In this document: piece by piece, positions 8,280 through 18,164 of the stretch
Numbering within the stretch: the stretch's first letter is position 1
Layout of the letters: every line of letters starts with the position of its first letter
Source of the DNA: CAVXNB01 sp963763085
GTDB lineage: Bacteria > Actinomycetota > Acidimicrobiia > Acidimicrobiales > Bog-793
DNA: 64,000 nucleotides
Direction: 5' to 3'
Assembly (NCBI GenBank): GCA_963763085.1
Contig: CAVXNB010000001.1
Span: forward strand, 1,251,969-1,315,968
Program-made: the position numbers and the translations under genes
Notes under the pieces: generated by a model
What the model saw: only the letters and a program-made list of their open reading frames with translations
Database searches by the model: none
What the model was told of the DNA's origin: nothing

Positions 8280-10661
8280 GTGAGCGGCCAGCCCGACAGC
8301 ATGCATCGACCGGCTCTTTCCGAGCTGCTCGCAGCCGACAAGGCGACGCGTGCCGCGGCGGCCGCGGTGGATCAGTGGCTCGATCTCTACCGACGGGCAG
8401 CCGGCGAGACCCTCTCGGAACCGGGCCTTGATTTGCTTTTGAAGGAAGCGCTCGAGGCGATCGCCCGGCTGCTTGGTGCTGACGCGGCCTCGCTGCTTCT
8501 CGCAAACGAGGATGGATCGGCGCTCGTGAGCCGAGCGGCCTTCGGCCTGGTTCGAGAAGTCGACGTGTCGTTGTCGATCCCCGCCGGCGCCGGGGTCTCG
8601 GGACCTATTCTCGCGAGCGGTGAACCGCGAGTCATAGACGACCTTACCCAGGCGAATCCCGTGAGCGATGTACTGCGCTCGAGCGGTCAGCGCTCCTATG
8701 TAGGCGTGCCGCTCGTTTCTGGTGGACGGATTTTTGGCGTGCTGCACACGACAAGACGGCGGGTTTCCGCGTTCGATCGGGATGACGTCCAGCTGCTCAC
8801 TCGGCTCGCCGAGCCGATCGCCGCCGCGATCGAGCGCGTCCAGATCCTCGAGGCCGAACGGCTCGCTCGACAAGCGGCGGAGCGGGCTACGGAGCGCGTA
8901 CGGGGTCTGCAAAGGATGACCGCCGCCCTCGCCAGCGCAGGTACAGCGGGCGAGATCTGTCAGATCATCATCCACGAGGCGGTACCCGGGTCGAGCGAAG
9001 GCGGTGAACGGGCGATCTGGATGCTCCGGGGCTCGCGACTCGTGCTCATCGCCGGCCTTGGCTTGAGTGCCGAGTACCCCGAGATACCGCTCGATCCCTC
9101 TTTGCCGGCTGCAGAGAATCTCCGCGAAGGGCGGCCGCTGTTCGTCGAGACTCGTGCCGAGCTTGCGCGACGCTGGCCGGTCCTAGCGGACGGTCCGACC
9201 TCGTCGTTCGCCGGACTCCCTCTCATCGTCGAGGAGCAACGTATCGGTCTCATGGCCGTCGGCTTTCGCGAAGATCACGTTTTCGCCCCAGATGAGCGCG
9301 AATACCTCGCCGCTGTTGCAGAGCAGGCTGCAGCCGCCCTCGCACGAGCCGAAGCCCGAAGGGCGCTCCAGGATGCTCGTGACATTGCCGACAGCCGGCG
9401 AGCGCAGCTGGACTTTCTTGTCGACGCCAGCGAGCGCCTCGGCATGTCGCTTAATCTCGACGTGACGTTGCAAGCTGTTGCCGACCTCGCCGTCCCACGG
9501 ATCGCGGATCGCTGCGTGCTGTATCTCATCGAGGACGACACGACCTCCAAACGGCTGCTTGCGCCCGAGCTCAATGCCGATGAGATGCAGCTCTTCGCGG
9601 AGACAGAATCGTCGCTCTCGGCGATAAAGGGTGTTGGGGCAGTGATTCGAACTGGGCGACCCGAGTACATCGAGGAGATCGACGACCAGATGCTGGTCGC
9701 CGATGCCAAGTCGCCTGAGCATCTCGACCTCTTGCGGCGCGTTGGCTTCGGCGGGCTCCTCATCGTTCCGCTACGTGCAAGGGGGAAGGTTCTCGGAGCC
9801 TTGGTCTTTGCCAATCGCAAAGGGCGCCTCATGGGTAAGGGCGATCGCGTACTCGGAGAGGAGCTTTCAGCAAGGGCGGCGATGGCGATCGATAACGCGC
9901 GCCTCTACAGCGCCGAATCCCACATCGCGCGCCATTTGGCGCAGGCACTCCTCCCTGCAGGTCTGCCTACGATCGAAGGCTTCGACATGGCCGTCCGATA
10001 TCAGGCGGGGAGTGCCAGATCCGAGGTCGGTGGCGATTTCTATGACGTGCTCCAGACCGGGGACGATGAGTTTATTCTCTTGATCGGTGACGTCCAGGGA
10101 AAGGGCGTAGAGGCTGCCGCGGTGACCGGGCTCGCTCGCCACACGGTAAGAGCTTGTGCTCAGACCGAAAGGGATCCCGCTCTTTTGCTCCAGCAGCTCA
10201 ATCGGATGATCATCCGAAACATCCTCGAGAGTGGTCGGCACAAGGAACGTGCCTGGTCCGCCCGGCTCTGCACCGCAGCAATCGTCCGGATGGTCCGCGT
10301 CGGCGGCCAGTGGTCAGCGACAGTGAGCTCTGCCGGGCACCCTCTCCCACTTTTGCGCCGGGCCGACCGCTCCGTTGTAGGCCTTGGCCAGCCAGGATTG
10401 GTTCTCGGCGTCCACGACGATGCTCGATATGCCGACTCGATCGTCAAACTGGACCCCGCCTCCGTGCTCGTCTTGTACACGGATGGGGTTTCGGACCGCT
10501 ACGCCGAAAGTGACGTATTCGGGAGTGAAGGAATCGCCGAAGTCCTCAGCAAGTCGGAGGGGTCAGCAACTCAGGTTACCCAGGACATCGTGAACGCCTC
10601 ACTCATGCGGGAGGCGTCCCACGACGACGATATGGTCGTCCTGACGATTCGGATTAAGTAA
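8280..10661 (+). CDS. GAF-domain SpoIIE/RsbU-type PP2C phosphatase
   Basis: A 793-residue soluble signalling phosphatase. Three GAF-like sensor domains are visible at about residues 45-190, 205-345 and 375-540, joined by helical linkers, followed by a SpoIIE-type PP2C domain to the end. The PP2C metal residues are seen in EVGGDFYDV, GDVQGKGVEA, YTDGVSDRY and HDDDMVVL. In this family the phosphatase dephosphorylates an anti-anti-sigma factor (STAS) to release a stress sigma factor; no STAS or anti-sigma gene is nearby, so the target is unknown. The start is the GTG at 8280 with AGGAGG 7 nt upstream. It is separated from the PLD gene by 57 bp and may be its own transcript. Confidence 0.87.
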   Translation: MSGQPDSMHRPALSELLAADKATRAAAAAVDQWLDLYRRAAGETLSEPGLDLLLKEALEAIARLLGADAASLLLANEDGSALVSRAAFGLVREVDVSLSIPAGAGVSGPILASGEPRVIDDLTQANPVSDVLRSSGQRSYVGVPLVSGGRIFGVLHTTRRRVSAFDRDDVQLLTRLAEPIAAAIERVQILEAERLARQAAERATERVRGLQRMTAALASAGTAGEICQIIIHEAVPGSSEGGERAIWMLRGSRLVLIAGLGLSAEYPEIPLDPSLPAAENLREGRPLFVETRAELARRWPVLADGPTSSFAGLPLIVEEQRIGLMAVGFREDHVFAPDEREYLAAVAEQAAAALARAEARRALQDARDIADSRRAQLDFLVDASERLGMSLNLDVTLQAVADLAVPRIADRCVLYLIEDDTTSKRLLAPELNADEMQLFAETESSLSAIKGVGAVIRTGRPEYIEEIDDQMLVADAKSPEHLDLLRRVGFGGLLIVPLRARGKVLGALVFANRKGRLMGKGDRVLGEELSARAAMAIDNARLYSAESHIARHLAQALLPAGLPTIEGFDMAVRYQAGSARSEVGGDFYDVLQTGDDEFILLIGDVQGKGVEAAAVTGLARHTVRACAQTERDPALLLQQLNRMIIRNILESGRHKERAWSARLCTAAIVRMVRVGGQWSATVSSAGHPLPLLRRADRSVVGLGQPGLVLGVHDDARYADSIVKLDPASVLVLYTDGVSDRYAESDVFGSEGIAEVLSKSEGSATQVTQDIVNASLMREASHDDDMVVLTIRIK

Positions 10662-10713
10662 CAGCCGCGTCACCGGGGGCGCCGCCGGCCCTGCCGACGG
10701 TAGGCTGAGGCCG

Positions 10714-11763
<1,050 letters not shown>

Positions 11764-11785
11764 CCCCGTGGCGGTCCCGATCGCC

Positions 11786-12379
11786 TTACGGGTCTCGGTG
11801 CCCCCCGGCGCCGCCGCCATCCTCGACGACTTCGCCCGGCTGAGCGCCTGACAGAACCGCAGCTGCGGCTCGGACGGCACGCAGGATGTTGACGTACCCG
11901 GTACAGCGACAGAGGTTCCCCTCCAGACCCTGAAGGATCATCTCGTCATCCGGTGACGGATGCTCTCTCAGGAGCCCGATCGCGGACATGATGAATCCCG
12001 GCGTGCAATAGCCGCACTGCAGAGCATGCGAGTCCCAGAATGCCTGCTGGACCGGGTGCAGGGTGCCGTCGGCGGCGACGCCCTCGATCGTCGTCACGTC
12101 CGAGCCGTCGGCCTGCAGTGCGAGCATCGTGCAGGACTTGACCGTCTCGCCGTCCAGCATGACCGTGCAGGCACCGCATTGGCTCGTGTCGCAGCCGACG
12201 TGGGTACCCGTGAGCCCCACGACGTCGCGGATGTACTCCACGAGAAGCATCCTCGGTTCGATCGCATGCTCCGCGGTGACGCCGTTGATCGTCATCGCCG
12301 CACGATGTTGCACTCGGCTCCCTTCGTTGGGAATGGATACGACGCCTCCGGGCGGCCCGGCTGAGCCCGTTCCACTCAT
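11786..12379 (-). CDS. 2Fe-2S subunit of a molybdenum hydroxylase (CoxS/XdhC type)
   Basis: A 197-residue iron-sulfur subunit of a xanthine-dehydrogenase-family enzyme. The plant-type ferredoxin cluster motif GCDTSQCGACTVMLDG with CTMLALQ (about residues 63-90) and the C-terminal cluster QCGYCTPGF with CRCTGY (about 121-160) are complete. It passes electrons from the molybdenum site to an FAD subunit. The start is the ATG at 12379, overlapping the stop of the upstream RidA gene (ATGA); this gives a 28-residue N-terminal extension before the usual MTINGV start, which is also possible. The C-terminal 20 residues are Gly-rich and atypical. It converges with moaA, 22 bp between stops. Confidence 0.9.
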   Translation of the reverse strand: MSGTGSAGPPGGVVSIPNEGSRVQHRAAMTINGVTAEHAIEPRMLLVEYIRDVVGLTGTHVGCDTSQCGACTVMLDGETVKSCTMLALQADGSDVTTIEGVAADGTLHPVQQAFWDSHALQCGYCTPGFIMSAIGLLREHPSPDDEMILQGLEGNLCRCTGYVNILRAVRAAAAVLSGAQPGEVVEDGGGAGGHRDP

Positions 12380-12756
12380 TCCGCCGCGACGGCGTCGATC
12401 TGCACGCGGAGCTGTGCCCAGGAGAGGGCGCTGCCGACGATGGTGAGCGCGGGTGGCGCGGCATCGGACCGCTGCTCGAAGAAGGATCTCGCCGCCAGCC
12501 GCACAGCGTCGCCGTCCCGGTCCGCGTCGGCGACGTAGATGTTGACCTTGAGCAACCTGGTGATCCGGCCGCCCGCCGTCTCTCCGGAGGAGACCAGGTG
12601 CTCGAGCGCCAACGTGAGCTCTTCGGTCACGTCCTCAGGCATCGTCCCGTCGGGGTTCATCCCGATGTTGCTCTTGATGAAGATCAACTCCCCGGCCTTT
12701 ATGACCTTCGAGTAGTGGTGCTCGAGGTCGACCCCGAACGCGGTGCGGGCGATCAT
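12376..12756 (-). CDS. RidA/YjgF/YER057c family protein (first in pair)
   Basis: A 126-residue RidA-family protein. Such trimers hydrolyse reactive enamine/imine intermediates, or act as related deaminases on N-heterocycles. Fold features seen are KAGELIFIKSNIG, the central LEHLVSSG helix and LLKVNIYVAD. The canonical RidA arginine in the C-terminal strand is not clear: the corresponding segment reads PALTIVGSALSW, so imine deaminase activity cannot be assumed. It overlaps the 2Fe-2S subunit gene by 4 nt and follows a second RidA gene by 61 bp. The presence of two RidA proteins inside a molybdenum hydroxylase operon suggests handling of a nitrogenous substrate or product. Confidence 0.85.
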   Translation of the reverse strand: MIARTAFGVDLEHHYSKVIKAGELIFIKSNIGMNPDGTMPEDVTEELTLALEHLVSSGETAGGRITRLLKVNIYVADADRDGDAVRLAARSFFEQRSDAAPPALTIVGSALSWAQLRVQIDAVAAE

Positions 12757-12817
12757 CGCGACGCTCCTCGAGCGCTCGTCCCGGCGCGAGCCGAAGCCGG
12801 AGTGAGCGGTTCGAACC

Positions 12818-13210
12818 TCACGGGCACAACGCGACCAGGTCCATCTCGACCTTGGCCCACGGCAGCCTCGCTCCGACGGACGTGCGCGCCGGAGGATCCG
12901 TCACCCCTCGTGACTCGAAGAAACGGCCGTAGGCGGAGTCCATCCGATCGAAGTCGCCCAGGACGTCGTCGAGGTAGACGTTGACCTTCACGATTCGCTC
13001 GATCGAGGACCCTGCGTCCTCGAGCAGGCTCACGAGGCTCGCGAGGGCGAAGCTCGTCTGCGCCTCGGGGTCGTCGGGAAGCTCCCCCGTCACGGGGTCG
13101 ACCCCGATGACTCCCGAAGCGAACAGCCAGCCCCTCGCCTTCACCGCTCGCGTCGGCCAGCTGGCCTCCCTCGCTGCCGGGATCGCGATCACTTCCTCGT
13201 CGGCGCTCAT
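12818..13210 (-). CDS. RidA/YjgF/YER057c family protein (second in pair)
   Basis: A 130-residue RidA-family protein, paralogous to its downstream neighbour but clearly diverged. Visible features are ARGWLFASGVIGVDPVTGEL, the helix SLLEDAGSSIERIVKVNVYL and the C-terminal PPARTSVGARLPW strand, where PPARTSVGARL resembles the RidA active-site region with its Arg. This copy therefore looks more likely to be a functional enamine/imine deaminase than the other. It starts with an ATG at 13210 that overlaps the stop of the large molybdenum hydroxylase subunit (ATGA), so it is translated with the enzyme. Confidence 0.87.
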   Translation of the reverse strand: MSADEEVIAIPAAREASWPTRAVKARGWLFASGVIGVDPVTGELPDDPEAQTSFALASLVSLLEDAGSSIERIVKVNVYLDDVLGDFDRMDSAYGRFFESRGVTDPPARTSVGARLPWAKVEMDLVALCP

Positions 13211-15495
13211 CTCGAGCGGGCTCCTTCCTCGCGACCGTCATCGACGGCGGCCAGCGCCGCCGCAGTGACGGGAAGGTCACGGACACGCACGCCGCACGCA
13301 GCCGCGATCGCATTCACGACGGCGGCGGCACCTGGGATGGCGGGCGGCTCGCCGACGCCCTTGGCGCCGAACGGGCCCGCACCGGCGATCTCGACGAGGG
13401 CGACGTGGGTCAACGTCGCCGCCTGCTCGACGGCCGGTATCGCGTAGTCGCCGAAACTGGTCGTGAGCGGGTCGCCGTGCTCGTTGTACAGCAACGCCTC
13501 TCCGAGCGCCCGCCCGACGCCCTGCAAAAGGCCGCCGTGGATTTGCGCCTCGATCTCTGCCGGGTTGATCGCTCGCCCCACGTCCTGCACGGCCAGGTAC
13601 TCCAACAGCTGCATCGCCCCCGTTTCTGCGTCGACCCGCACCCTGGCGACGTGCACGGTGAAAAGGTGCGACCCGAACGCGGCGAAGTGCCGTCCGTGGC
13701 CGTGAACCGGTGCGTAGTTGCCGCCGAACTCGAACGGCTGGGGGACGAGGGAGCTGACGGGGATCGATCTGGCCGGGACGCCCTTGACGTTGATGGCCCC
13801 GTTTCGCAGCTCCAGGTCCTCGATGGCCGCTTCGAGCTCCTCGGCGGCCAGCTCGAACAACTGCTGGCGGGCATCGATGGCGGCCATCTCGACGGCGGCT
13901 CCGACCGTGAAGATGATCTTGCTGCCCCCCGAGGAGCCAGCGTAAGGGGCGCTGTCGGAGTCGAAGCGGGCCACCGATACGGCATCGGTGGACGTTCCCA
14001 GGATCTCCGCGGCGATCATGGCGAGGCTGGTGTCGGTACCCGAGATGTCGACGGACCCGACCTGGAGCGTGATCGAGCCGTCCGCCTCGATCCGGCACCC
14101 GGCCGCCGCCGGCTCCGAACCGCTGGACCAGCCTCCGACCGCCACGCCCAGGCCCTCGCCGGCTGCCAGCGGCCTCGTGTACATCGGGTGCGAGCGGGCG
14201 ACCGCGAGGCACTGCGTCAAGCCGATGCGCTCCCAGGGCCGGCCGTCCGGTCGGAGGTCGCCGTTCTGCGTCGCGTTCTGAATTCGAAACTCGACCGGGT
14301 CCCGCCCCAGCCTCCCCGCCAGCTCCTCGACCGCGCTCTCGAGGGGAAAGTAGGCCTGCGGCGCGCCGGGCGCCCGGTAGGCCGTCGTCGGCGCCTTGTT
14401 CGTGGCGACGTCGCGGCACCGCACGTCGAAGTGAGCGATCCGGTACGTGCCGGCCATGAGGTTGGCGAAGATCTGTCCGAGGCCGCCGGGGCCGGCGCCG
14501 CAGTCGAAGACGGCGTCGGCCCGAAGGGCACGTAGATTGCCGTCGTCATCTGCCCCGAGACTGAGGTCGACGACACATCCTGGTCCGCCCTGGCCCATCA
14601 GGAACTCCTCGCGGCGGGTCAATTCGAGCCTCACGGGCCGGCGCAGGTGGCGGGCAAGCAACGCGACCAGCGGCTCGATCAGGTGATCCTTGCCGCCGAA
14701 GCCGCCGCCGACGGGCATGGGGACGATGCGGACCCGGCTGATCGGAAAGCCGAGCGCTCGCGCCACCACCTCGCGCGTGAAGAACATGCTCTGGGTGGGA
14801 GTCCAGACGGTCATCGTTTCGTCCGGTTCCCACTGGGCGGTCGACACGTGCGGCTCGATATAGCAGTGGTGCACACACGGCATGCGGTAGCGGGCGCTGA
14901 CGACATGGCTGCAGCGGGCGAGCTCCTGCTCGACGTCGCCGGAGGTGAAGCGGACCTCGTTCGTGACGTTTCGCTCGCTCGGCATCTCGGTCTCGACGCC
15001 GCCGCCGCTCTGGCTGTGGGCTCCGAGGGCCTCATTGCTGAGCGGCGCCGCCAGTGCCAGGACGTCGGGAGCCGCATCGGCCAGTGCTTCGAGCGGGTCG
15101 AGCACATAAGGCGCGGCCTCGAACTCGACCAGGACGGCCTCGGCGCCGTCGGTGGCAGCCTGCACGGTCTCGGCCACCACGACCGCAACCGGATGACCCA
15201 CGTAGGTCACCCGGTCGCGGGCCAGCAACCCGTCATCGGCCCCTGCGAAGTCCCGCCACGTCAGGACGCCGAGCACGCCCGGGAGGTCGATCGCGTCGCT
15301 CGTCTCGACCGACGACACCCGGCCGGCCGGGACGGTGCTGAGCACCAAGCGGGCGTGACAGAGGCCGTGCGGATGCAAGTCCGCCGTGAACCTGGTGGCG
15401 CCGGTCACCTTCGAGCGGCCCTCGAGGCGCGGCTGGGCCTGCCCGAGCAACCGCGTCTCGGTCACCGCATCGGGCAGGAGGCCCAGCGCTTCCAT
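13207..15495 (-). CDS. Molybdenum hydroxylase large subunit (xanthine dehydrogenase/aldehyde oxidase family)
   Basis: A 762-residue molybdopterin-binding catalytic subunit of the xanthine dehydrogenase / aldehyde oxidase / CO dehydrogenase family. An N-terminal hammerhead domain (about residues 20-130) is followed by the Mo-binding domains. Visible signatures are PVGGGFGGKDH, TAYRAPGAPQAYF and the C-terminal GAKGVGEPPAIPGAAAVVNA, whose Glu aligns with the catalytic glutamate. The CoxL-specific AYXCSFR loop of CO dehydrogenase is absent, so a purine, N-heterocycle or aldehyde substrate is more likely. It is the first gene of a four-gene leftward operon with two RidA genes and the 2Fe-2S subunit. 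An FAD-binding medium subunit is missing from the operon and from the window. Confidence 0.9.
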   Translation of the reverse strand: MEALGLLPDAVTETRLLGQAQPRLEGRSKVTGATRFTADLHPHGLCHARLVLSTVPAGRVSSVETSDAIDLPGVLGVLTWRDFAGADDGLLARDRVTYVGHPVAVVVAETVQAATDGAEAVLVEFEAAPYVLDPLEALADAAPDVLALAAPLSNEALGAHSQSGGGVETEMPSERNVTNEVRFTSGDVEQELARCSHVVSARYRMPCVHHCYIEPHVSTAQWEPDETMTVWTPTQSMFFTREVVARALGFPISRVRIVPMPVGGGFGGKDHLIEPLVALLARHLRRPVRLELTRREEFLMGQGGPGCVVDLSLGADDDGNLRALRADAVFDCGAGPGGLGQIFANLMAGTYRIAHFDVRCRDVATNKAPTTAYRAPGAPQAYFPLESAVEELAGRLGRDPVEFRIQNATQNGDLRPDGRPWERIGLTQCLAVARSHPMYTRPLAAGEGLGVAVGGWSSGSEPAAAGCRIEADGSITLQVGSVDISGTDTSLAMIAAEILGTSTDAVSVARFDSDSAPYAGSSGGSKIIFTVGAAVEMAAIDARQQLFELAAEELEAAIEDLELRNGAINVKGVPARSIPVSSLVPQPFEFGGNYAPVHGHGRHFAAFGSHLFTVHVARVRVDAETGAMQLLEYLAVQDVGRAINPAEIEAQIHGGLLQGVGRALGEALLYNEHGDPLTTSFGDYAIPAVEQAATLTHVALVEIAGAGPFGAKGVGEPPAIPGAAAVVNAIAAACGVRVRDLPVTAAALAAVDDGREEGARSR

Positions 15496-15520
15496 GGCCC
15501 GTTCCTACCAGAACCGGGGG

Positions 15521-17296
15521 TCAGCCCGCCCGCCATCCTCGCCGGACGTAGAGCGAGAGCGGCCCCCACTCCCCGACCCGACGGAAGTCGTGTTCCACGA
15601 CGAGATTCGGAGCGTTCGACCCGTAGGCGATGTAAGGCTCGGCCACAGACGCCGAGTTGTAAGCCGAGTCCAGGATCAAGACGTCGTCACCGGCGATCTG
15701 GCTTGCCAGTCCCGATCCGGGCGCGTCGGCGACGCCCGGGTCCATCTCCAGGTAGAAGCTGCCCGGCGTGAACTGCGGCAGGAGAAAGTAGAGAAACGTG
15801 TCGGAATAGAACGTGCGGCGGAGATCCTCCGGCCCGACGAACAGACGCGCGCCCGGCCTGGCGTACGAGTCGGCAGCTCGTACGAGCCCGGTGTAGTCGA
15901 CGAGTTCGTTGTGGCCGTCGACGGGCACCGACCGGCCGGCGTTGGACACGACGAGCTCAGCGTTGGGCCGCGCTCCGACGGTCTGCAAAGCCGCGTTTCC
16001 GAACACGTTCCCCGTCGCGGCGGTGGCGATCGAGACCGCCGCGATCGCCACCGCCGCCGGCCACACGACCCTCGCCGCCGCCGCGAAAAGGCCCCGCTCG
16101 GTCGGCCGTGGCGCGATCCGCGTCCAGTCGACCAGGACCGCGGTAGCTACGGTGAACGTTGCGACAAAGCCGATGTGGGTGAGATCGGCGCGGTGCAACA
16201 TGTTGCTGATGATCGAGAGGCCGACGACTCCGACGATCACGACGCAGACGTCGTCCCATGCCCCTGTGATCGTCGCCAGCCGAGCGTGCCGACGACGATC
16301 TCGACGACGGGGATCACGAGGCACAAGACCATGAGCAGGCCCGTGGCCGTGCCGAGCGACGGTAGCGGAAGACGCACCTGTGGCGCGATGACGAACACCG
16401 GCTTGACGATCTCGTCCTCGAAGACCGCCACCGGCCCGACCTGCACCATGCTGACGATCGTGGTTATCAGGCCGAGAAGAAGACCCGGCAACAGGAAGAG
16501 AGCTGCTCGACGCCGGTTTGCCGCCAGCACCATCAAGATCAGGAGCACGGCCACGGACAGATCGGCTCGAAACGAGATGGCGAGACCGAGCGACAGCCCG
16601 GCCAAGGCGACGACAAGCCGGCGACTGCGGCCGCCGAGGCCGACGTCGAGAAGGAGGAGCCCGAGGGACACGAACGCAATCCCCCCGAGCCAGGCGAACG
16701 CCATCATCGGGTAGCTCACGCCCACGACCACGGTGATGGCTCCGGCGGCCAGCCCGGCGAACAGGCCGCGCCGCCGCCACACCAACGCCGTCAGGGAGCC
16801 GACAAGGACGAGGTGGTAGAAGACGGCGACGAGCCGCTCGACGAACACGCTCTGCCCAGCGACGAAGAAGGCGGCCGTGAGGGCGTAGAGGTTCGCCGGC
16901 CCGTAGATCGACAGGAACGTGCTGGTTAGGCGTGGCGCCCTTGAGCATGAGGGATGGGAACACCAGCAACGTGCCCTCGTCCTGGGCCCACGTCGGGTAC
17001 TTCAGCATCGCCGGCAGGGGAGCCACGAAGGCGACGGCCAGGAGGCCAATCACGGCCGCGGCACCGATCGGGCGCCAATTGCCGCGGGCTTGGCCCGGCG
17101 CACCAACTCGCGGAGAGCCCTGGGACTCTTCAATCTCCCCGGGTGGATCCTCGCCGGCGTCCTGCTCGTCGGAACTCCCGTCCACGGGCCGGCCCGGCCG
17201 GTCAGATCCGACCTGAGCGAACTCGGAACTACGGTCCCCTGCTGCTACGGCGACACCTTCGAGCTCGGACACGCCGGCCACACCCCCGGGGTTCAC
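15521..17296 (-). CDS. GT-C/ArnT-like polytopic glycosyltransferase, two compensating frameshifts
   Basis: A polytopic membrane protein of about 591 residues once two indels are corrected. An N-terminal polar stretch is followed by a helix and the segment YPTWAQDEGTLLVFPSL, whose Asp-Glu in the first external loop is typical of GT-C lipid-linked sugar transferases. About ten hydrophobic helices follow, then a soluble C-terminal part containing RTFYSDTFLYFLLPQF. As written, the frame breaks near 16921-16927 (one extra base) and returns near 16255-16270 (one missing base); the middle is coded in the -1 frame at 16237-16848. Both flanks and the middle read as good protein, so consensus error or very recent damage is likely. 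Donor and acceptor are unknown. Confidence 0.65.
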   Translation of the reverse strand: MNPGGVAGVSELEGVAVAAGDRSSEFAQVGSDRPGRPVDGSSDEQDAGEDPPGEIEESQGSPRVGAPGQARGNWRPIGAAAVIGLLAVAFVAPLPAMLKYPTWAQDEGTLLVFPSLMLKGATPNQHVPVDLRAGEPLRPHGRLLRRWAERVRRAARRRLLPPRPCRLPDGVGVAAARPVRRAGRRSHHRGRGRELPDDGVRLARGDCVRVPRAPPSRRRPRRPQSPACRRLGRAVARSRHLVSSRSVRGRAPDLDGAGGKPASSSSLPVAGSSSRPDNHDRQHGAGRAGGGLRGRDRQAGVRHRATGASSATVARHGHGPAHGLVPRDPRRRDRRRHARLATITGAWDDVCVVIVGVVGLSIISNMLHRADLTHIGFVATFTVATAVLVDWTRIAPRPTERGLFAAAARVVWPAAVAIAAVSIATAATGNVFGNAALQTVGARPNAELVVSNAGRSVPVDGHNELVDYTGLVRAADSYARPGARLFVGPEDLRRTFYSDTFLYFLLPQFTPGSFYLEMDPGVADAPGSGLASQIAGDDVLILDSAYNSASVAEPYIAYGSNAPNLVVEHDFRRVGEWGPLSLYVRRGWRAG

Positions 17297-17353
17297 GAGA
17301 TCTACTTGGTTCTGCAGCGACGCGGAAGGTGACGTGCCATCCGCTAGCTGAGG

Positions 17354-17918
17354 CTACAGCTTGACGTTCTTCGGAAGCTTGTTCCTGAGCGCCGGGTCGA
17401 GAGCAATCGCTCGCTTCAGCAACACACGGCCCTGCGCGACCTTTCCCGAGTCGTAGAGCAATAGGCCGAGGTTGTAGGTGCTGTTGATGTCGCCAGGCTT
17501 GAGCTTGAGAAGCAGCCGATACTCCGCGATCGCAGATTGTGGCGAGGTCGTCGTCTCTGCCACGGCCAGGTTGTATACGGCGTTCAGATACTTTGGGTTG
17601 ATCTGGAGCGCCGATTGGTATTCGGTCTCGGCCGCCTGGAGATGACCCTGGGTCTGGTCGATTACACCGAGGTTGTAATAGGCGTAAAGATTGTAACCCG
17701 AGCGATTCTGCGGATCCAGGGCGATGATCGCGGCATAGTCGTTCCGCGCCGCAGTCAGGTTTCCATGCGCCTGGGCGCTGATGCCTTCAGCGAGCAGTGC
17801 CTTCGGAGTGGTTGCTGGTGGTCGTGGTCGTCGTCGATGACGCAGCGGCCGAACAAGCAGTCGCGCCAAGCGCTAGTCCGGCGAGGGCGATGGCAATTCG
17901 CGTTGGCATTCGGCTCAT
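17354..17918 (-). CDS. TPR lipoprotein, one frameshift near the signal peptide
   Basis: This is a secreted tetratricopeptide lipoprotein of about 187 residues after correction. An ATG at 17918 opens a signal peptide ending in the lipobox LALGATAC, followed by a Ser/Thr linker. The frame is then shifted by one base near 17805-17825, and the TPR body continues from there: LLAEGISAQAHGNLTAARND, YNLGVIDQTQGHLQAAETEY, YNLAVAETTTSPQSAIAEYR and YNLGLLLYDSGKVAQGRVLL. It ends in DPALRNKLPKNVKL, resembling the end of the lipoprotein gene at 20810, so the two are paralogues. TPRs suggest a scaffold for an envelope assembly. It lies between two GT-C membrane proteins on the same strand. Confidence 0.7.
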
Positions 17919-18164
17919 GGGCAAGTGGTATCGACCATCCCGGCCGTCTCCTTGAGCGCGGCAGGCTCGGATGGCTCAGCGAATTTTGAGGCGAACCCGT
18001 GGTCGCGAATCCTCATGGAGTGTGTGCGAATCGCACCTATGGGGTGACGGATCAATAGAATGTGTGGTCCACATTGGTGCAACTCTACCGCACGATTCTG
18101 CCCCCCTTGAACCACTTGGCGTCCGCCCAGGTTTGTCCCAGCCAATAAGCTCACTCCACTCGGT

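Noticed and set aside
13207..15495. Carbon monoxide dehydrogenase large subunit
   Set aside because: The CoxL active-site loop AYXCSFR was not found, and the medium FAD subunit is missing; only the broader xanthine dehydrogenase family is supported.
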